Both the position numbers and the translations under genes were made by a program. A stretch of DNA of 32,715 bases, from the NCBI GenBank assembly GCA_029961075.1, contig JASBVL010000031.1, positions 1-32,715 on the forward strand. Direction: 5' to 3'. Source of the stretch: Sphaerobacter sp. GTDB taxonomy: Bacteria > Chloroflexota > Chloroflexia > Thermomicrobiales > Thermomicrobiaceae. The notes beneath the pieces were generated by a model. That model saw only the letters and a program-made list of their open reading frames with translations, had not been told where the DNA came from and made no database searches. Shown here piece by piece: positions 8,132-18,962 of this stretch. Position 1 is the stretch's first letter, and each line of letters starts with the position of its first letter.

Positions 8132-8260
8132 TGGCCGCCCGTCTCCATCCCGGTCTGAGGCCAGGGGGCTGGATCTCGCGGCTGCAGCGCGGACGAGCAT
8201 CCCCGCGTCAGGCTCCGTGCGCGGCGGTTCGGTGCCGATCGTCCCGCGGCTGGCCGCGCC

Positions 8261-8581
8261 TCACATGGGCGGCATCATGCCCGTGCTGTGGGCGTGGATG
8301 ATCTCCCCGTCTTCCCAGATCGGATCCTCGGTCAGGTGCTGGCGCATCTGCCGATACCACTTGTCCTGCTCGGGGTCCGCGGCATTGGCCCTATAGCTCT
8401 CCCGGTCGTCGAAGAGCACGACCAGGAGGTACTCGCCGGGGTTCCGCTCCGATTCGAACAGGTACTCGCCCACGAACCCCTCGACCGTGGCCCCATGACC
8501 CTCCTGCCACTCGGTGTTCATGTCGATCAGATGCTGGATGTGACCCTGCTTCGGCTTGAGGCGGGTAACCGTGCCGAACAT
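8261..8581 (-). CDS. ABM-like dimeric alpha/beta-barrel protein
   Basis: 106 residues with the ferredoxin-like pattern of the antibiotic biosynthesis monooxygenase (ABM) superfamily: beta-strand (MFGTVTRLKP), long helix with HIQHLIDM, strand (VEGFVGEYLFES), strand (GEYLLVVLFDD), and a helix with YRANAADPEQDKWYRQM. Such small dimeric proteins include heme-degrading enzymes, quinol monooxygenases and many of unknown role. The substrate cannot be told from sequence. ATG at 8581 with GGAGGGAGA upstream. It stands alone, with a possible promoter near 8746. Confidence 0.75.
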   Translation of the reverse strand: MFGTVTRLKPKQGHIQHLIDMNTEWQEGHGATVEGFVGEYLFESERNPGEYLLVVLFDDRESYRANAADPEQDKWYRQMRQHLTEDPIWEDGEIIHAHSTGMMPPM

Positions 8582-8745
8582 GGGGGTATCTCCCTCCTGC
8601 GGACGGGCGCCGCAGCATCAGCAGCCACGTACTCATCCGGGCCACGCGCACAGCACCGGTGTATCGTCCGGCCTCGCACCCGGAGCGCTCGCGACAGCGA
8701 TCCCGGGCCGGACGCGGTCTGAACGCGCATGCGAACCGTGGGGCC

Positions 8746-8751
8746 AGTATA
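8746..8751 (-). promoter_or_regulatory. possible -10 element for the ABM-fold gene
   Basis: A TATACT at the only AT-rich spot of this intergenic region (AGTATATAGT on the plus strand, 8746-8755). No acceptable -35 is found at 16-18 bp, and the leader would be about 160 nt, so this is weak. The remaining 8582-8827 stretch holds the hairpins following the oxidoreductase gene and nothing else I can name. Confidence 0.3.
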
Positions 8752-8778
8752 TAGTGTGGTGCTAATGGCCGCGATCAT

Positions 8779-8820
8779 CCTGACAGGACCGTCAGGTCGT
8801 CGCTCAGCCGGGCAGCCGGC
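8779..8820 (-). terminator. two hairpins following the FAD oxidoreductase gene
   Basis: On the minus strand the stop at 8828 is followed by a 5-bp stem-loop (8807-8820, GCCGG/CCGGC) and then a 6-bp one (8779-8796, CCTGAC/GTCAGG). Neither has a U-tract. Together they are a plausible factor-independent or Rho-assisted end of the secDF operon. Confidence 0.4.
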
Positions 8821-8827
8821 CGGGGAA

Positions 8828-10201
8828 TCACGCGCCGGATCGGGCCGTGGTGGGACGGAGGATGCCCTGCTGCAGATCGTGCTCGATCAGATCGGCAACC
8901 ACGTTGCCGATCCGCACGCTGTAGTTGGTGCCCCGGTCCTCCGGATAGATCTGCGCGGTGTTGGCCAGGTAGAGGCCCGGCAGCGGCGTCCGGTGCTCCG
9001 GGATGCGCGCCGAGTAGTTCAGCGGGATGATTGGCTGCGCCGCGTACTCGCGGAAGACCCAATAGCGCTCGACCCAGTCCGGGCGGAACGCCGGGTTGAT
9101 CCGTTGCAGGTACGGGACGTACTCGGCGAAGAGCTGGTCGTCGGGGGTGGTGAGGTAGCGATGGCCGTGCTCCACGTACTTGCTGACGTAGATCAGGTGG
9201 CGTCCCTGGTAGTGCTCCGGTCCGATGAAATTCGTGTGCTCGATCACGCCGGTGAAGGGGATGGCTGGGTCGCCGATGTTGAGCCAGTAGATGTCCGACA
9301 GGGGGTGCGTGGTCTGGAGCAGCATGGTCACCGCTGCCTGGTAGACCGCGCCCGTCAGCTTGGCCTTGTACGCCTCTGGCAGTTCGGGGAAGAGCTTTGC
9401 CAGGACCGGGGAGGGCACGGTGGCGACGATCACGTCACAGGCCACCTCTTCCCCCTCGCTGGTGCGCACCAGCCACTCGTCACCGCGCCGCTCCAAGCGG
9501 TCGGTGCCGACGCCGACCTTGATCGTGGCGCCGTGCGCGGTGATGACCTCCTCCAACCGGTCGATCAGCGTGTTGAAGCTGCCGCGGATGTAGCCCAGCT
9601 TCTCCTTCGCCAGGAGCGAGGGGCGGGACTGGGTGCGGAGGTAGATCTTGTTCCAGAACCAGACCATCGCCACCTGGTCGAAGGCGGGCCCGAACTTGGC
9701 GCGGAGCTGGGCGCCCCAGACGCGCTCGAACGCCCGCTGCCCCACCGCGCGCCGCAGCCACTCGGCCGCGGTGACGTGCTCGAAGCGCTGCCAGTTGGTG
9801 GTCTTCTGCAGGTAGAGGGTGACGAGGCCAACGCGAATGCGGTCGATGAGCGGGATGCACCCCAGCCGGAGCAGGTCGAAGGCCCCGGAGAGGGGGTAGA
9901 TCCGCCCGTCGGCGAAGAAGCCGACGCGGGAGGGGAGCCAGATGAGCGCGTCCCCGATCCCGATCTCCTCCAGGAGCTGGACGATGTCCCGATCGCTCAT
10001 GAAGAGGTGGTGATAGAAGTACTCGAGCGCGGTGCCCAGCACCGGGAAGGCGGCGGCTTGCCCGCCGAGGCGCGGCCCCCGCTCCCAGAGCGTGACCTGA
10101 TGCCCACGCTGGGCAAAGCGGTAGGCGGCAGTGAGGCCGGCGATGCCACCGCCGATCACCCCGACGCGGAGTGGGGGCAGCGCGGCGATGCGTGTCGTCA
10201 C
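8828..10201 (-). CDS. NAD(P)/FAD-dependent oxidoreductase (amine oxidase / protoporphyrinogen oxidase-like)
   Basis: 457 residues. The N-terminal dinucleotide-binding fold has GVIGGGIAGLTAAYR (G17-x-G19-x2-G22), the acidic strand end WERGPRLGGQ, and a C-terminal FAD motif GLYLANTAQIYPEDRGTNYS with following helix. This C-terminal form is typical of a subfamily related to protoporphyrinogen oxidase, phytoene desaturase and UDP-galactopyranose mutase. The substrate is not predictable. The GTG start (10199-10201) overlaps the secF stop by four bases (GTGA), so translation is coupled to secF. No partner gene for heme or carotenoid synthesis is near. Confidence 0.8.
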   Translation of the reverse strand: MTTRIAALPPLRVGVIGGGIAGLTAAYRFAQRGHQVTLWERGPRLGGQAAAFPVLGTALEYFYHHLFMSDRDIVQLLEEIGIGDALIWLPSRVGFFADGRIYPLSGAFDLLRLGCIPLIDRIRVGLVTLYLQKTTNWQRFEHVTAAEWLRRAVGQRAFERVWGAQLRAKFGPAFDQVAMVWFWNKIYLRTQSRPSLLAKEKLGYIRGSFNTLIDRLEEVITAHGATIKVGVGTDRLERRGDEWLVRTSEGEEVACDVIVATVPSPVLAKLFPELPEAYKAKLTGAVYQAAVTMLLQTTHPLSDIYWLNIGDPAIPFTGVIEHTNFIGPEHYQGRHLIYVSKYVEHGHRYLTTPDDQLFAEYVPYLQRINPAFRPDWVERYWVFREYAAQPIIPLNYSARIPEHRTPLPGLYLANTAQIYPEDRGTNYSVRIGNVVADLIEHDLQQGILRPTTARSGA

Positions 10202-11148
10202 GGGCGACTACCTCGCTCCGCCGGCAGGCGCGACGCTCGCCGGCCCAGCAGCCGGGCGACGGCGCGCTGGATCTCCCCGTTCTCCCACGCGACCACGATC
10301 TGGCTCGCGTTGAAGATCGACGAGTAGGTGCCGGACACGATCCCGATCAGCAGTGCGAGCACGAACGTCCGGGTCGTCTCGCCGCCGAAGAGGTAGAGCG
10401 CGGCCAGCGTGAGGACCACGGTCAGGGAGGTGTTGAGCGAGCGGACCAGCGTCTGCACCACGCTGTAGTTGACGGTCTCCTCGAAGGTGCGGCCGGCCTT
10501 GCGCGCCAGGTTCTCGCGGATGCGGTCGAAGACCACGATGGTGTCGTGCACCGAGAAGCCGATCACGGTGAGCACGGCGGTGACGAAGAGGGCGTCGACC
10601 TCGACGCCGCGCAGCCAGCCCAGGATCGAGAAGACGCCGATGAGGACGGCCACGTCGTGCAGCATCGCGACGATGGCGGCGATGCCGTAGAGGAACGGGC
10701 GCTGGGTGTTGCGGAAGGCGTAGGCGATGTAGGCCAGGATGCCGAGCCCGGCCAGTCCGATCGCGATGATGGAGCGGTTGCGGATCTCGGTGCCGAGGGT
10801 CGGGCCGACCGACTCCAGCCGCAGCTCGGTCACCGCGCCGAACTGCTGCTGCAGGGCGTCCAGCAACTGCGTCTTGACGTCCGAGCCCTGCTGGAGCTCC
10901 TTCATGCGGACCAGGACGACGTTGTCCTCGGAGGTCTGGACCAGCGCGTCGTCGAAGCCGTGCGCGGCGAGGACCTCCTTCACCTCTCCCGGCTGGACCG
11001 GGCGGCTCATCTGGAGCTCCCACAGCGTGCCGCCGGTGAAGTCGATGCTCAGCCGGAGCCCGTTGACCGCCAGGGAGATCATCCCGGGCACGATGATGAG
11101 CACCGAGAGCAGGAACCACCAGTACCGCTTGCCTACGATATCGACCAT
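10198..11148 (-). CDS. secF: protein translocase subunit SecF
   Basis: Membrane part of the SecDF complex, which uses the proton gradient to pull exported proteins through SecYEG. 316 residues: TM1, a periplasmic domain opened by the motif LSIDFTGGTLWELQ, then five C-terminal TM helices with GFSVHDTIVVFDRIREN and RSLNTSLTVVLTLAALYLFGG. Length is usual. ATG at 11148, GAGG about 12 nt upstream, 62 bp after secD. Confidence 0.97.
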   Translation of the reverse strand: MVDIVGKRYWWFLLSVLIIVPGMISLAVNGLRLSIDFTGGTLWELQMSRPVQPGEVKEVLAAHGFDDALVQTSEDNVVLVRMKELQQGSDVKTQLLDALQQQFGAVTELRLESVGPTLGTEIRNRSIIAIGLAGLGILAYIAYAFRNTQRPFLYGIAAIVAMLHDVAVLIGVFSILGWLRGVEVDALFVTAVLTVIGFSVHDTIVVFDRIRENLARKAGRTFEETVNYSVVQTLVRSLNTSLTVVLTLAALYLFGGETTRTFVLALLIGIVSGTYSSIFNASQIVVAWENGEIQRAVARLLGRRASRLPAERGSRP

Positions 11149-11171
11149 CGGTGGAACGTTTCCTCGCCGTG

Positions 11172-11188
11172 GGCCCTACCGCAGGGCC
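11172..11188 (-). promoter_or_regulatory. intercistronic hairpin between secD and secF
   Basis: Six-bp stem (GGCCCT / AGGGCC) with a five-base loop in the 62-bp gap. It has no U-tract and may act as an mRNA stabiliser or mild attenuator. Confidence 0.3.
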
Positions 11189-11210
11189 GCGAATGCGGGC
11201 GTCCGGGTCC

Positions 11211-12686
11211 TCATCGGCCGGTCGCGCGGCCGGCGGGTGGGATGGCCGCCGCCTCGACGCCGAACCACCACTCGTTGTGGAAGAAGCCGCGCGTCAGCAT
11301 GATCCGGAGCAGCGTCCGCGTGACGGTGATCGCGGTGAACATGCTGATGGCGACGCCGATGAAGAGCGTGAGCGCGAACCCCTGGATGATGCTGGCGCCA
11401 GTATACCGCCCGAACCAGTAGAGGATCACGCAGGTGATCATGGTCGAGATGTTCGAGTCGCGGATCGACGGCCAGGCGTGGTCGAAGCCCGCCTCGATGG
11501 CGCGCCGGACCGGGTGCCCCAGGCGCAGCTCCTCCTTCATGCGCGAGAAGATCAGCACGTTGGCGTCGACCGCCATGCCGATCGAGAGGATGAAGCCGGC
11601 GATGCCGGCCAGCGTCAGTACCACCGGGATCAGCTTGAAGAGCGCGAAGACCAGCGCGGTGTAGATCAGCAGGGCGATGACCGACAGGACGCCGGGCACC
11701 CGGTAGAACAGGATCATGAACAGCGCGACGAGCCCGAGGCCGACCACGCCGGCCACGATGCTCTTTTCGATCGAGTCCTGCCCGAGCGTCGGGCCGACGG
11801 TGCGACTCTGCACGACCTCGAGCGGCACGGCCAGGGCGCCCGACTTGAGCTGCAGTGCGAGCGCGTTGACCTCCTTCGCCGGCATCCCCTGGATGACGCC
11901 GGTGTCGCGGATGGCGTCGTTGATCGTCGCGGTGCTGATGACGCGCTTGTCGACCACGATCGACATCGGCTCGCCGATGTGGCTGCTGGTGAAGTCGAAG
12001 AACTTCTGCGCGGCCTCCGGCTTGAGCTCAAAGCCGACGACCAGGACGCCGGTGTTTGGGTCGGTGGTTGGGTAGGCGTCCTTCAGGTCGGCGCCGGTGA
12101 CGATCGTCTCGTAGACCGGGCCGGCTGGCTCCGGGGTCGCCTGGTCGCTCGTGTCGCTCCCGGTGCTGCCGCGCGTCCCGGGCGTCGCCTCGGGGCTGGC
12201 GTTCGGGGTGGCGCCGGGCGTGGCGGCCGGGCTGCCCGTGCCGACCGACTCCGCGGGCCCGAGGGTGGTGTTGACCACGGTGCCCACCGGCAGGTACTGC
12301 CCGTTGGGGTTGATGATCTCGAGGAGCGCCGTCTCCTTGAGGATGTTGACCGCCGCTTCGGGGTCCTTGATGCCGGGCAGCTCGACCACGATCTGGTCGT
12401 CGCCGCGAGTCTGGATGAGCGGCTCGCTGACGCCCAGCGCGTTGATCCGGCGCTCGATCGTGTCGCGGGTCCCGAGCAGGGCGTCGCGACTCACCGTTTG
12501 CCCGGCCGGGGGCCGCGCCTCGAGGATCACCTGGAGGCCGCCCTGGAGGTCGAGCCCCTCGTGCACCGCGATGCGGTCGCCCTTCCAGCCGAAGGGGTCG
12601 AGCACCTGGTCGGGGAGGTCGACCCAGACCGCGGCCAGCGTCAGCAGCAGGATGAGGATCAGCGTATGTCCCGGTTTGATCCGCAC
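11211..12686 (-). CDS. secD: protein translocase subunit SecD
   Basis: 491 residues from GTG 12686, chosen because GAGGAG lies eight nt upstream and TM1 starts at once (HTLILILLLTLAAVWV). Family motifs: GLDLQGGLQVIL (about 43-54), RRINALGVSEP, VELPGIKDP, and the C-terminal RND-type bundle with GIAGFILSIGMAVDANVLIFSRMKEELR and IRDSNISTMIT. Between the two periplasmic subdomains, about residues 146-190, there is a low-complexity Thr/Pro/Ser/Gly insert (SPAATPGATPNASPEATPG and more), a flexible external linker not needed in short SecDs. A longer open frame up to 12740 adds only a Pro-rich tail. Confidence 0.96.
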   Translation of the reverse strand: MRIKPGHTLILILLLTLAAVWVDLPDQVLDPFGWKGDRIAVHEGLDLQGGLQVILEARPPAGQTVSRDALLGTRDTIERRINALGVSEPLIQTRGDDQIVVELPGIKDPEAAVNILKETALLEIINPNGQYLPVGTVVNTTLGPAESVGTGSPAATPGATPNASPEATPGTRGSTGSDTSDQATPEPAGPVYETIVTGADLKDAYPTTDPNTGVLVVGFELKPEAAQKFFDFTSSHIGEPMSIVVDKRVISTATINDAIRDTGVIQGMPAKEVNALALQLKSGALAVPLEVVQSRTVGPTLGQDSIEKSIVAGVVGLGLVALFMILFYRVPGVLSVIALLIYTALVFALFKLIPVVLTLAGIAGFILSIGMAVDANVLIFSRMKEELRLGHPVRRAIEAGFDHAWPSIRDSNISTMITCVILYWFGRYTGASIIQGFALTLFIGVAISMFTAITVTRTLLRIMLTRGFFHNEWWFGVEAAAIPPAGRATGR

Positions 12687-12750
12687 AGCGGTTACTCCTC
12701 GTGGCGGGGACCCGCGGTCCGGCCCCGGCGGTGGCGGCAATCATAAGTAT

Positions 12751-12769
12751 GCCCGCCGAATCGGCGGGC
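12751..12769 (-). promoter_or_regulatory. perfect hairpin at the 5' end of the secD transcript
   Basis: GCCCGCCG (12751-12758), loop AAT, CGGCGGGC (12762-12769). This 8-bp stem, 9 bp with the A-T pair, starts about at the predicted first transcribed base, eight nt past the -10. It could protect the 5' end of the mRNA, act in attenuation, or bind a protein as DNA. Confidence 0.6.
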
Positions 12770-12776
12770 GTCTCGG

Positions 12777-12805
12777 ATTATAGAACCTGCCTCGCAGCGT
12801 GTCAA
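12777..12805 (-). promoter_or_regulatory. consensus promoter of the secDF operon
   Basis: Perfect sigma-70 elements: -35 TTGACA (12800-12805), 17-bp spacer, -10 TATAAT (12777-12782). Start of transcription near 12770. The stretch 12806-12980 upstream shows nothing else that I can identify. Confidence 0.9.
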
Positions 12806-12980
12806 AAGGCGGCCGGCTGCGGTGATGCCGTGCGGCTGCCCCGTGCGATGGCGGATGCAGCGACGGCAGCGGCACATCCTCCCGGGTGCGTCAGGTGGCC
12901 GCGCCACTGGGTTGCGCCCCGCGCCCGAGCGTGCCCATGCACCGCGGCAACGGCGGTCGCGCCGTCGGGCCGCGCGTCGC

Positions 12981-13039
12981 GGGCTGATGACGCCAGCCCA
13001 CGCACGCGGCGCGAGACCGGTCGCCTCGCCCGCGACCGG
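12981..13039 (-). terminator. tandem hairpins after nadD
   Basis: Six nt after the nadD stop: an 8-bp perfect stem with a seven-base loop (arms 13017-13024 and 13032-13039, CCGGTCGC/GCGACCGG). A second 6-bp stem-loop follows (12981-12986 / 12994-12999, GGGCTG/CAGCCC). No U-tract. Position and strength indicate a transcription end. Confidence 0.55.
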
Positions 13040-13045
13040 CGCGGG

Positions 13046-13663
13046 TCACTCGCCGCGGTACAGGCCGCGGCGCCGGATGTAGTCCTCCACCTCCCGGGGG
13101 ACCTGGTAGGTGATCGGGAGGCCGTCGCGCACCCGCTGCCGGATGACGCGCGAGGCGATCTGGATCAGCGGCACGTCGACCAGGGTGATGCGGTTCGCGG
13201 CCGCCGGCACGCGCGCGATGATCGCCGCGAGGTCGATCGTGACGCCGGGGCGCAGGGCGACGCCGAGCAGGGCCTGCCGCGCGATGCGGTTCGGGTCGTG
13301 CCAGTTCGGCAGGTCGCGCAGCGAGTCCTGGCCCATCAGAAAGTAGAGCGTGTGGTCGGGGTACTCCTGGCGGAGGATCGCCAGGCTGTCGGCGGTGTAG
13401 GAGATGCCGCCCCGCGCCAGGTCGACGTACGAGACGGCGAAGTAGGGGTTCCCGGCGATCGCCAGTTCGACCATCAGGGCGCGGTCCTCGTCGGGGCTGA
13501 TGCGGCGGTCGGTCTTGTGGGGTGGGCGGGCCGCCGGGAGGAAGAGAATCCGCTCCAGCCCCAGACGGACGCGCAGCTCCTCCGCGACGATGAGATGCCC
13601 GAGGTGGATCGGGTCGAAGGTGCCGCCGAAGATCCCGAGCCGTGCGGTGCGCCCCTTCGTCAT
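13046..13663 (-). CDS. nadD: nicotinate-mononucleotide adenylyltransferase
   Basis: Joins ATP and nicotinate mononucleotide to deamido-NAD in NAD synthesis. The 205-residue nucleotidyltransferase fold has GIFGGTFDPIHLGHL (with the HxGH catalytic motif), the FLPAARPPHK segment, MGQDSL, and a C-terminal (I)ASRVIRQRV motif corresponding to the ISSTxIR signature. ATG at 13663. Single gene divergent from the membrane protein at 13821, with a weak extended -10 at 13725-13733. Confidence 0.95.
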   Translation of the reverse strand: MTKGRTARLGIFGGTFDPIHLGHLIVAEELRVRLGLERILFLPAARPPHKTDRRISPDEDRALMVELAIAGNPYFAVSYVDLARGGISYTADSLAILRQEYPDHTLYFLMGQDSLRDLPNWHDPNRIARQALLGVALRPGVTIDLAAIIARVPAAANRITLVDVPLIQIASRVIRQRVRDGLPITYQVPREVEDYIRRRGLYRGE

Positions 13664-13724
13664 GACTGTCTGGTTCCTCCCCTGCTCTCCACCCCGTCAG
13701 CCGGCAGTGCGGCGGCATGCGCAT

Positions 13725-13733
13725 ATCGTAGCA
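13725..13733 (-). promoter_or_regulatory. extended -10 promoter of nadD (candidate)
   Basis: TGC-TACGAT on the minus strand (-10 at 13725-13730), no clear -35. An 8-bp palindrome ATGCGCAT (13717-13724) directly follows. Leader about 55 nt. Confidence 0.45.
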
Positions 13734-13780
13734 TCCGGCAGGGCGGATGCTGCTCCATCGGGCTCGGCACGATCGGCGCG

Positions 13781-13789
13781 TGCTATACT
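13781..13789 (+). promoter_or_regulatory. extended -10 promoter of the membrane protein gene
   Basis: TGC-TATACT (TG at 13781-13782, -10 at 13784-13789) without a good -35. The leader is only about 25 nt. An inverted repeat CGCGCT / AGCGCG (13792-13808) straddles the predicted start of transcription. Confidence 0.6.
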
Positions 13790-13820
13790 CGCGCGCTGAG
13801 GGAGCGCGGGAGGGAGCGGG

Positions 13821-14726
13821 GTGGAGCGCTGGGAGCCGTCGAGCAGCTCGCACGTGCGGGAACGCCCCGCGCGGCTCACCCGCGCTGACCGGCCGCCGGT
13901 CGATCAGCGGAACATCTGGGCGAATGCGCTCCTCGCGGCGGGGGGGCGGATGGGTATCGCCGCCGTGCTCGTCGTCGGCCGCGTCCTTCCCCTCCCGACC
14001 CCCGCACTGACGATCCTGATTGCGCTCGTCCCGCTTGTCCTGCTCTGCGGGATCGTGCAGGCCGGGCGCGTGGGCTGGCCGCGCTGGGGCGCGGTCTGGC
14101 TGATGGACTTCGCGACCCTGAGCTTCCTGACGCCGGTGCTGCTCTGGAACGGCTTTGCCGCGGCGGGGCCGCCGCGCCTGCTTCCGGCCGAGCGCAGTGT
14201 CTATCTCGAGACGGTCATCGTCGCATTCATGCTGCTCGCCCTGCTCGGCGGGCTCGCCGGGTGGCTAGCCGGCCGCCAGCTCGGCGTGGCGGCGATCCTC
14301 CTGCTGCCGGCCGTGCTGGAGGTGCCCGCCCTGGTACCGGCCTTGACCGACTACCGCGATGCGACCGCGTTCGAGGCGCTCGTGAGCGCCTATGCGGTCG
14401 CGTCGGTGGTGACCCTGATCGCCTGGCTGGGGCCGGCCGCCTGGCGGTTGTGGCTGGGGCCGCTGGCGACGGTGGCGTATCTCGCCTTCCTGATGCTGGT
14501 GCCGGGGTTGGGCATGTTGGCGCGCCGGCCGGCGCCGGTGAGCGCCTTCCACCCGCTCCTCATCGCCTTCGGCCTGTTCTTGGTCGTGGCCGCGCCCCTC
14601 TTCGGCGTGCGGCTCCGGCTGGGCCCACGGCGTGGCTCCCGGCGCCGGTCGCGCCGCCGCACGCGGGTCGGCACCGACGCCGTCGACGTGGTCGCGGCCG
14701 CGCACGAGTCCGAGCGCCCCGAGTGA
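13821..14726 (+). CDS. polytopic membrane protein of unknown function
   Basis: 301 residues. About 40 polar N-terminal residues are followed by roughly seven or eight hydrophobic helices rich in Leu, Ala and Val, and the protein ends in an Arg-rich segment (RRGSRRRSRRRTR) with an acidic tip. GTG at 13821 with GGGAGGGAGCGGG upstream. I see no catalytic or transport signature and do not recognise the family. It converges with gyrA, 17 bp away. Confidence 0.7.
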   Translation: MERWEPSSSSHVRERPARLTRADRPPVDQRNIWANALLAAGGRMGIAAVLVVGRVLPLPTPALTILIALVPLVLLCGIVQAGRVGWPRWGAVWLMDFATLSFLTPVLLWNGFAAAGPPRLLPAERSVYLETVIVAFMLLALLGGLAGWLAGRQLGVAAILLLPAVLEVPALVPALTDYRDATAFEALVSAYAVASVVTLIAWLGPAAWRLWLGPLATVAYLAFLMLVPGLGMLARRPAPVSAFHPLLIAFGLFLVVAAPLFGVRLRLGPRRGSRRRSRRRTRVGTDAVDVVAAAHESERPE

Positions 14727-14731
14727 GCCTG

Positions 14732-14743
14732 GCCCGCGGCGGG

Positions 14744-14744
<1 letters not shown>
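14732..14744. terminator. short inverted repeat in the convergent gap of gyrA and the membrane protein gene
   Basis: GCCCGC-G-GCGGGC exactly between the two stop codons, touching that of gyrA. A stem of five or six G-C pairs could act in both directions, but it has no T-run on either strand. Confidence 0.35.
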
Positions 14745-17254
<2,510 letters not shown>

Positions 17255-17281
17255 GGGTGGGCGGCCTCCCTGAGGTTCCTC

Positions 17282-17313
17282 GGCGCAAGCTCAGTTGCGC
17301 CTCAAGTCTACCA
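17282..17313 (-). promoter_or_regulatory. gyrA promoter candidate with hairpin at the start site
   Basis: Extended -10 TGG-TAGACT (-10 at 17305-17310), -35 not recognisable. The 7-bp inverted repeat GGCGCAA / TTGCGCC (17282-17301, six-base loop) covers the predicted start of transcription. Promoters relying on the -10 region fit supercoiling-responsive gyrase genes, but this is inference. Confidence 0.45.
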
Positions 17314-17416
17314 TTTCCGCACACCGGCGCGCCGGTCCGGCAGCCCGCCGCCGGGCCGCGAGGCGGAAACGGGCGGGTGATGCCGGACCGGGTCCAGGAA
17401 GCGCGCGGGGCGCTGG

Positions 17417-17436
17417 GCCGCCGTCGGGGTGGCGGC
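17417..17436 (-). terminator. hairpin after the acetyl-CoA hydrolase gene
   Basis: Stem GCCGCC / GGCGGC with an eight-base loop, 17 nt downstream of the stop at 17453, no U-tract. It is like the other gene-end hairpins of this window. Confidence 0.4.
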
Positions 17437-17452
17437 GGGCCGAGCCGCGCCG

Positions 17453-18742
17453 TCACGACCGGCCGGGCGGGGGAAACAGCCGGCGCGCCACGGCGGCGGC
17501 ATGGAGCTCGGCGCGGAAGTCGGGGTGGGCGATGCTGATGAGCAACTGCGCGCGCTCGCGCAGGCTGCGCCCGCGTAGGTTGACCGCGCCGAACTCGGTG
17601 ACGATCCACTGCACGTGCCCGCGGGTGGTCACAACCCCGGCGCCCGGCGCCAGCCGCGGCACGATGCGGGACACCGTGCCCCCCTTGGCCGTCGCCGGCA
17701 GGGCGATGATCGCCTTCCCCTCGGGCGAGCGCAGCGCACCCTGCACGAAGTCCATCTGCCCGCCGATCCCGCTGTAGATCCGCTCGCCGATGGAGTCGGC
17801 GCAGACCTGGCCGGTCAGGTCGACCTCGATCGCCGAGTTGATGGCGACCATCCGGGTCTGTTGGCGGATCTCGCCCGGGTCGTTCACGATGTCGCTCGGG
17901 TGGAACTCGACGAAGGGGTTGTCGTCGACGAAGTCGTAGAGCCGCTGCGTGCCGAGCGCGAAGGAGGTGATGACGCGGCCGCGGAAGCGCGACTTGGCGC
18001 GGTTGGTGATGACGCCCGCCTCGATCAGGTCGATCAGCCCGTCGGTGAACATCTCGGTGTGGACCCCGAGGTCGGCGTGCTGGCGCAGCGCGACGAGCAC
18101 CGCGTTGGGGATCTTGCCGATGCCGAGCTGGAGCGTGGCGCCGTTAGGGACCAGTGGGGCGATATGCTCGGCGATGGCCTGCTCGATGGGGCCGAACGGC
18201 TCGGGCGGCACGCTCGGGAGGGGACGGTCGACCTCGACCGCGGCGGAGATGCGGCTCACGTGCACGGCGGAGTTGCCGAGCGTGCGCGGCACCCGCGGGT
18301 TGAATTCGGCGATGACGATGCGCGCGTGGTCGACGGCGGCCCGGGCGCAGGCGACCGAGGTGCCGAGCCGGCAGAAGCCATGCCGGTCCGGCGGCGAGAC
18401 CTGCACCAGCGCGACATCGAGGGCGAGGGTGCCGTCCGCGAAGAGCGCGGGGATCTCGGACAGGAAGACCGGGGTGAAGTCGGCCCGTCCATCGTTGACG
18501 GCGGCGCGCACGTTGGCCCCGACGAAGAGGGCGTTGTGCCGGACGTGGCCCGCCATCTCGGGCTCCACGTAGCGGGCGGGGGCATCGGTGTGGATGTGGA
18601 CGATCTCGACGTCGCGCAGCGAGGTCGCGCGGTCGACCAGGGCGTCGAGCAGCGTCCTCGGGGCCATCGCGGCCTCGTGGACGTAGACCCGATCCCCGGA
18701 CTTGATCAACTCGACGGCACGCGCTGGCTCCATGATCTGCAT
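17453..18742 (-). CDS. acetyl-CoA hydrolase / CoA-transferase family protein
   Basis: 429 residues of the Cat1/4-hydroxybutyrate CoA-transferase family, which moves or removes CoA from short acyl-CoAs. Two alpha/beta CoA-transferase domains: the N-terminal half with VQVSPPDRHGFCRLG, and the C-terminal half with LGIGKIPNAVL, HTEMFTDGLIDL, IYSGIGGQMDF and the end-domain pattern WIVTEFGAVNLRGRS. Start at ATG 18742, preceded by GGGAGGAG; the open frame extends to 19099, but that part lies in front of this ribosome site. The exact acyl group is not determined. It stands alone, divergent from the helicase gene. Confidence 0.9.
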   Translation of the reverse strand: MQIMEPARAVELIKSGDRVYVHEAAMAPRTLLDALVDRATSLRDVEIVHIHTDAPARYVEPEMAGHVRHNALFVGANVRAAVNDGRADFTPVFLSEIPALFADGTLALDVALVQVSPPDRHGFCRLGTSVACARAAVDHARIVIAEFNPRVPRTLGNSAVHVSRISAAVEVDRPLPSVPPEPFGPIEQAIAEHIAPLVPNGATLQLGIGKIPNAVLVALRQHADLGVHTEMFTDGLIDLIEAGVITNRAKSRFRGRVITSFALGTQRLYDFVDDNPFVEFHPSDIVNDPGEIRQQTRMVAINSAIEVDLTGQVCADSIGERIYSGIGGQMDFVQGALRSPEGKAIIALPATAKGGTVSRIVPRLAPGAGVVTTRGHVQWIVTEFGAVNLRGRSLRERAQLLISIAHPDFRAELHAAAVARRLFPPPGRS

Positions 18743-18962
18743 GGCGGCTCCTCCCGCACCGAACCTGGACGCGCGGCGGGCTCGCTCGCCGCGCCCGCTC
18801 ACCGCCGCTGCGCTCGGGCTGACGGGCGCGCCGCGCCGTCCCCCGGTAGCCTCGCCGGTGGCCGGCCGCGTCGCCGCGGCGTGTATCATCTCGCTGGAGG
18901 CCCGGCGTGCGTGCGCGGGCTCCGGCACGACAAGCCGCGGCCTGGACCCGGGAGGAGGCGGG
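18743..18962. other. divergent intergenic region between the CoA-transferase and helicase genes
   Basis: 220 bp of GC-rich sequence that should hold two promoters. The only AT-rich spot is TATCAT at 18884-18889 on the plus strand, usable as a -10 for the helicase gene but without a -35. I find no good minus-strand promoter. Confidence 0.35.

Noticed and set aside
8729-10327. 532-codon plus-strand frame opposite the FAD oxidoreductase
   Set aside because: Same antisense artefact; the minus strand has a clear FAD-binding protein.
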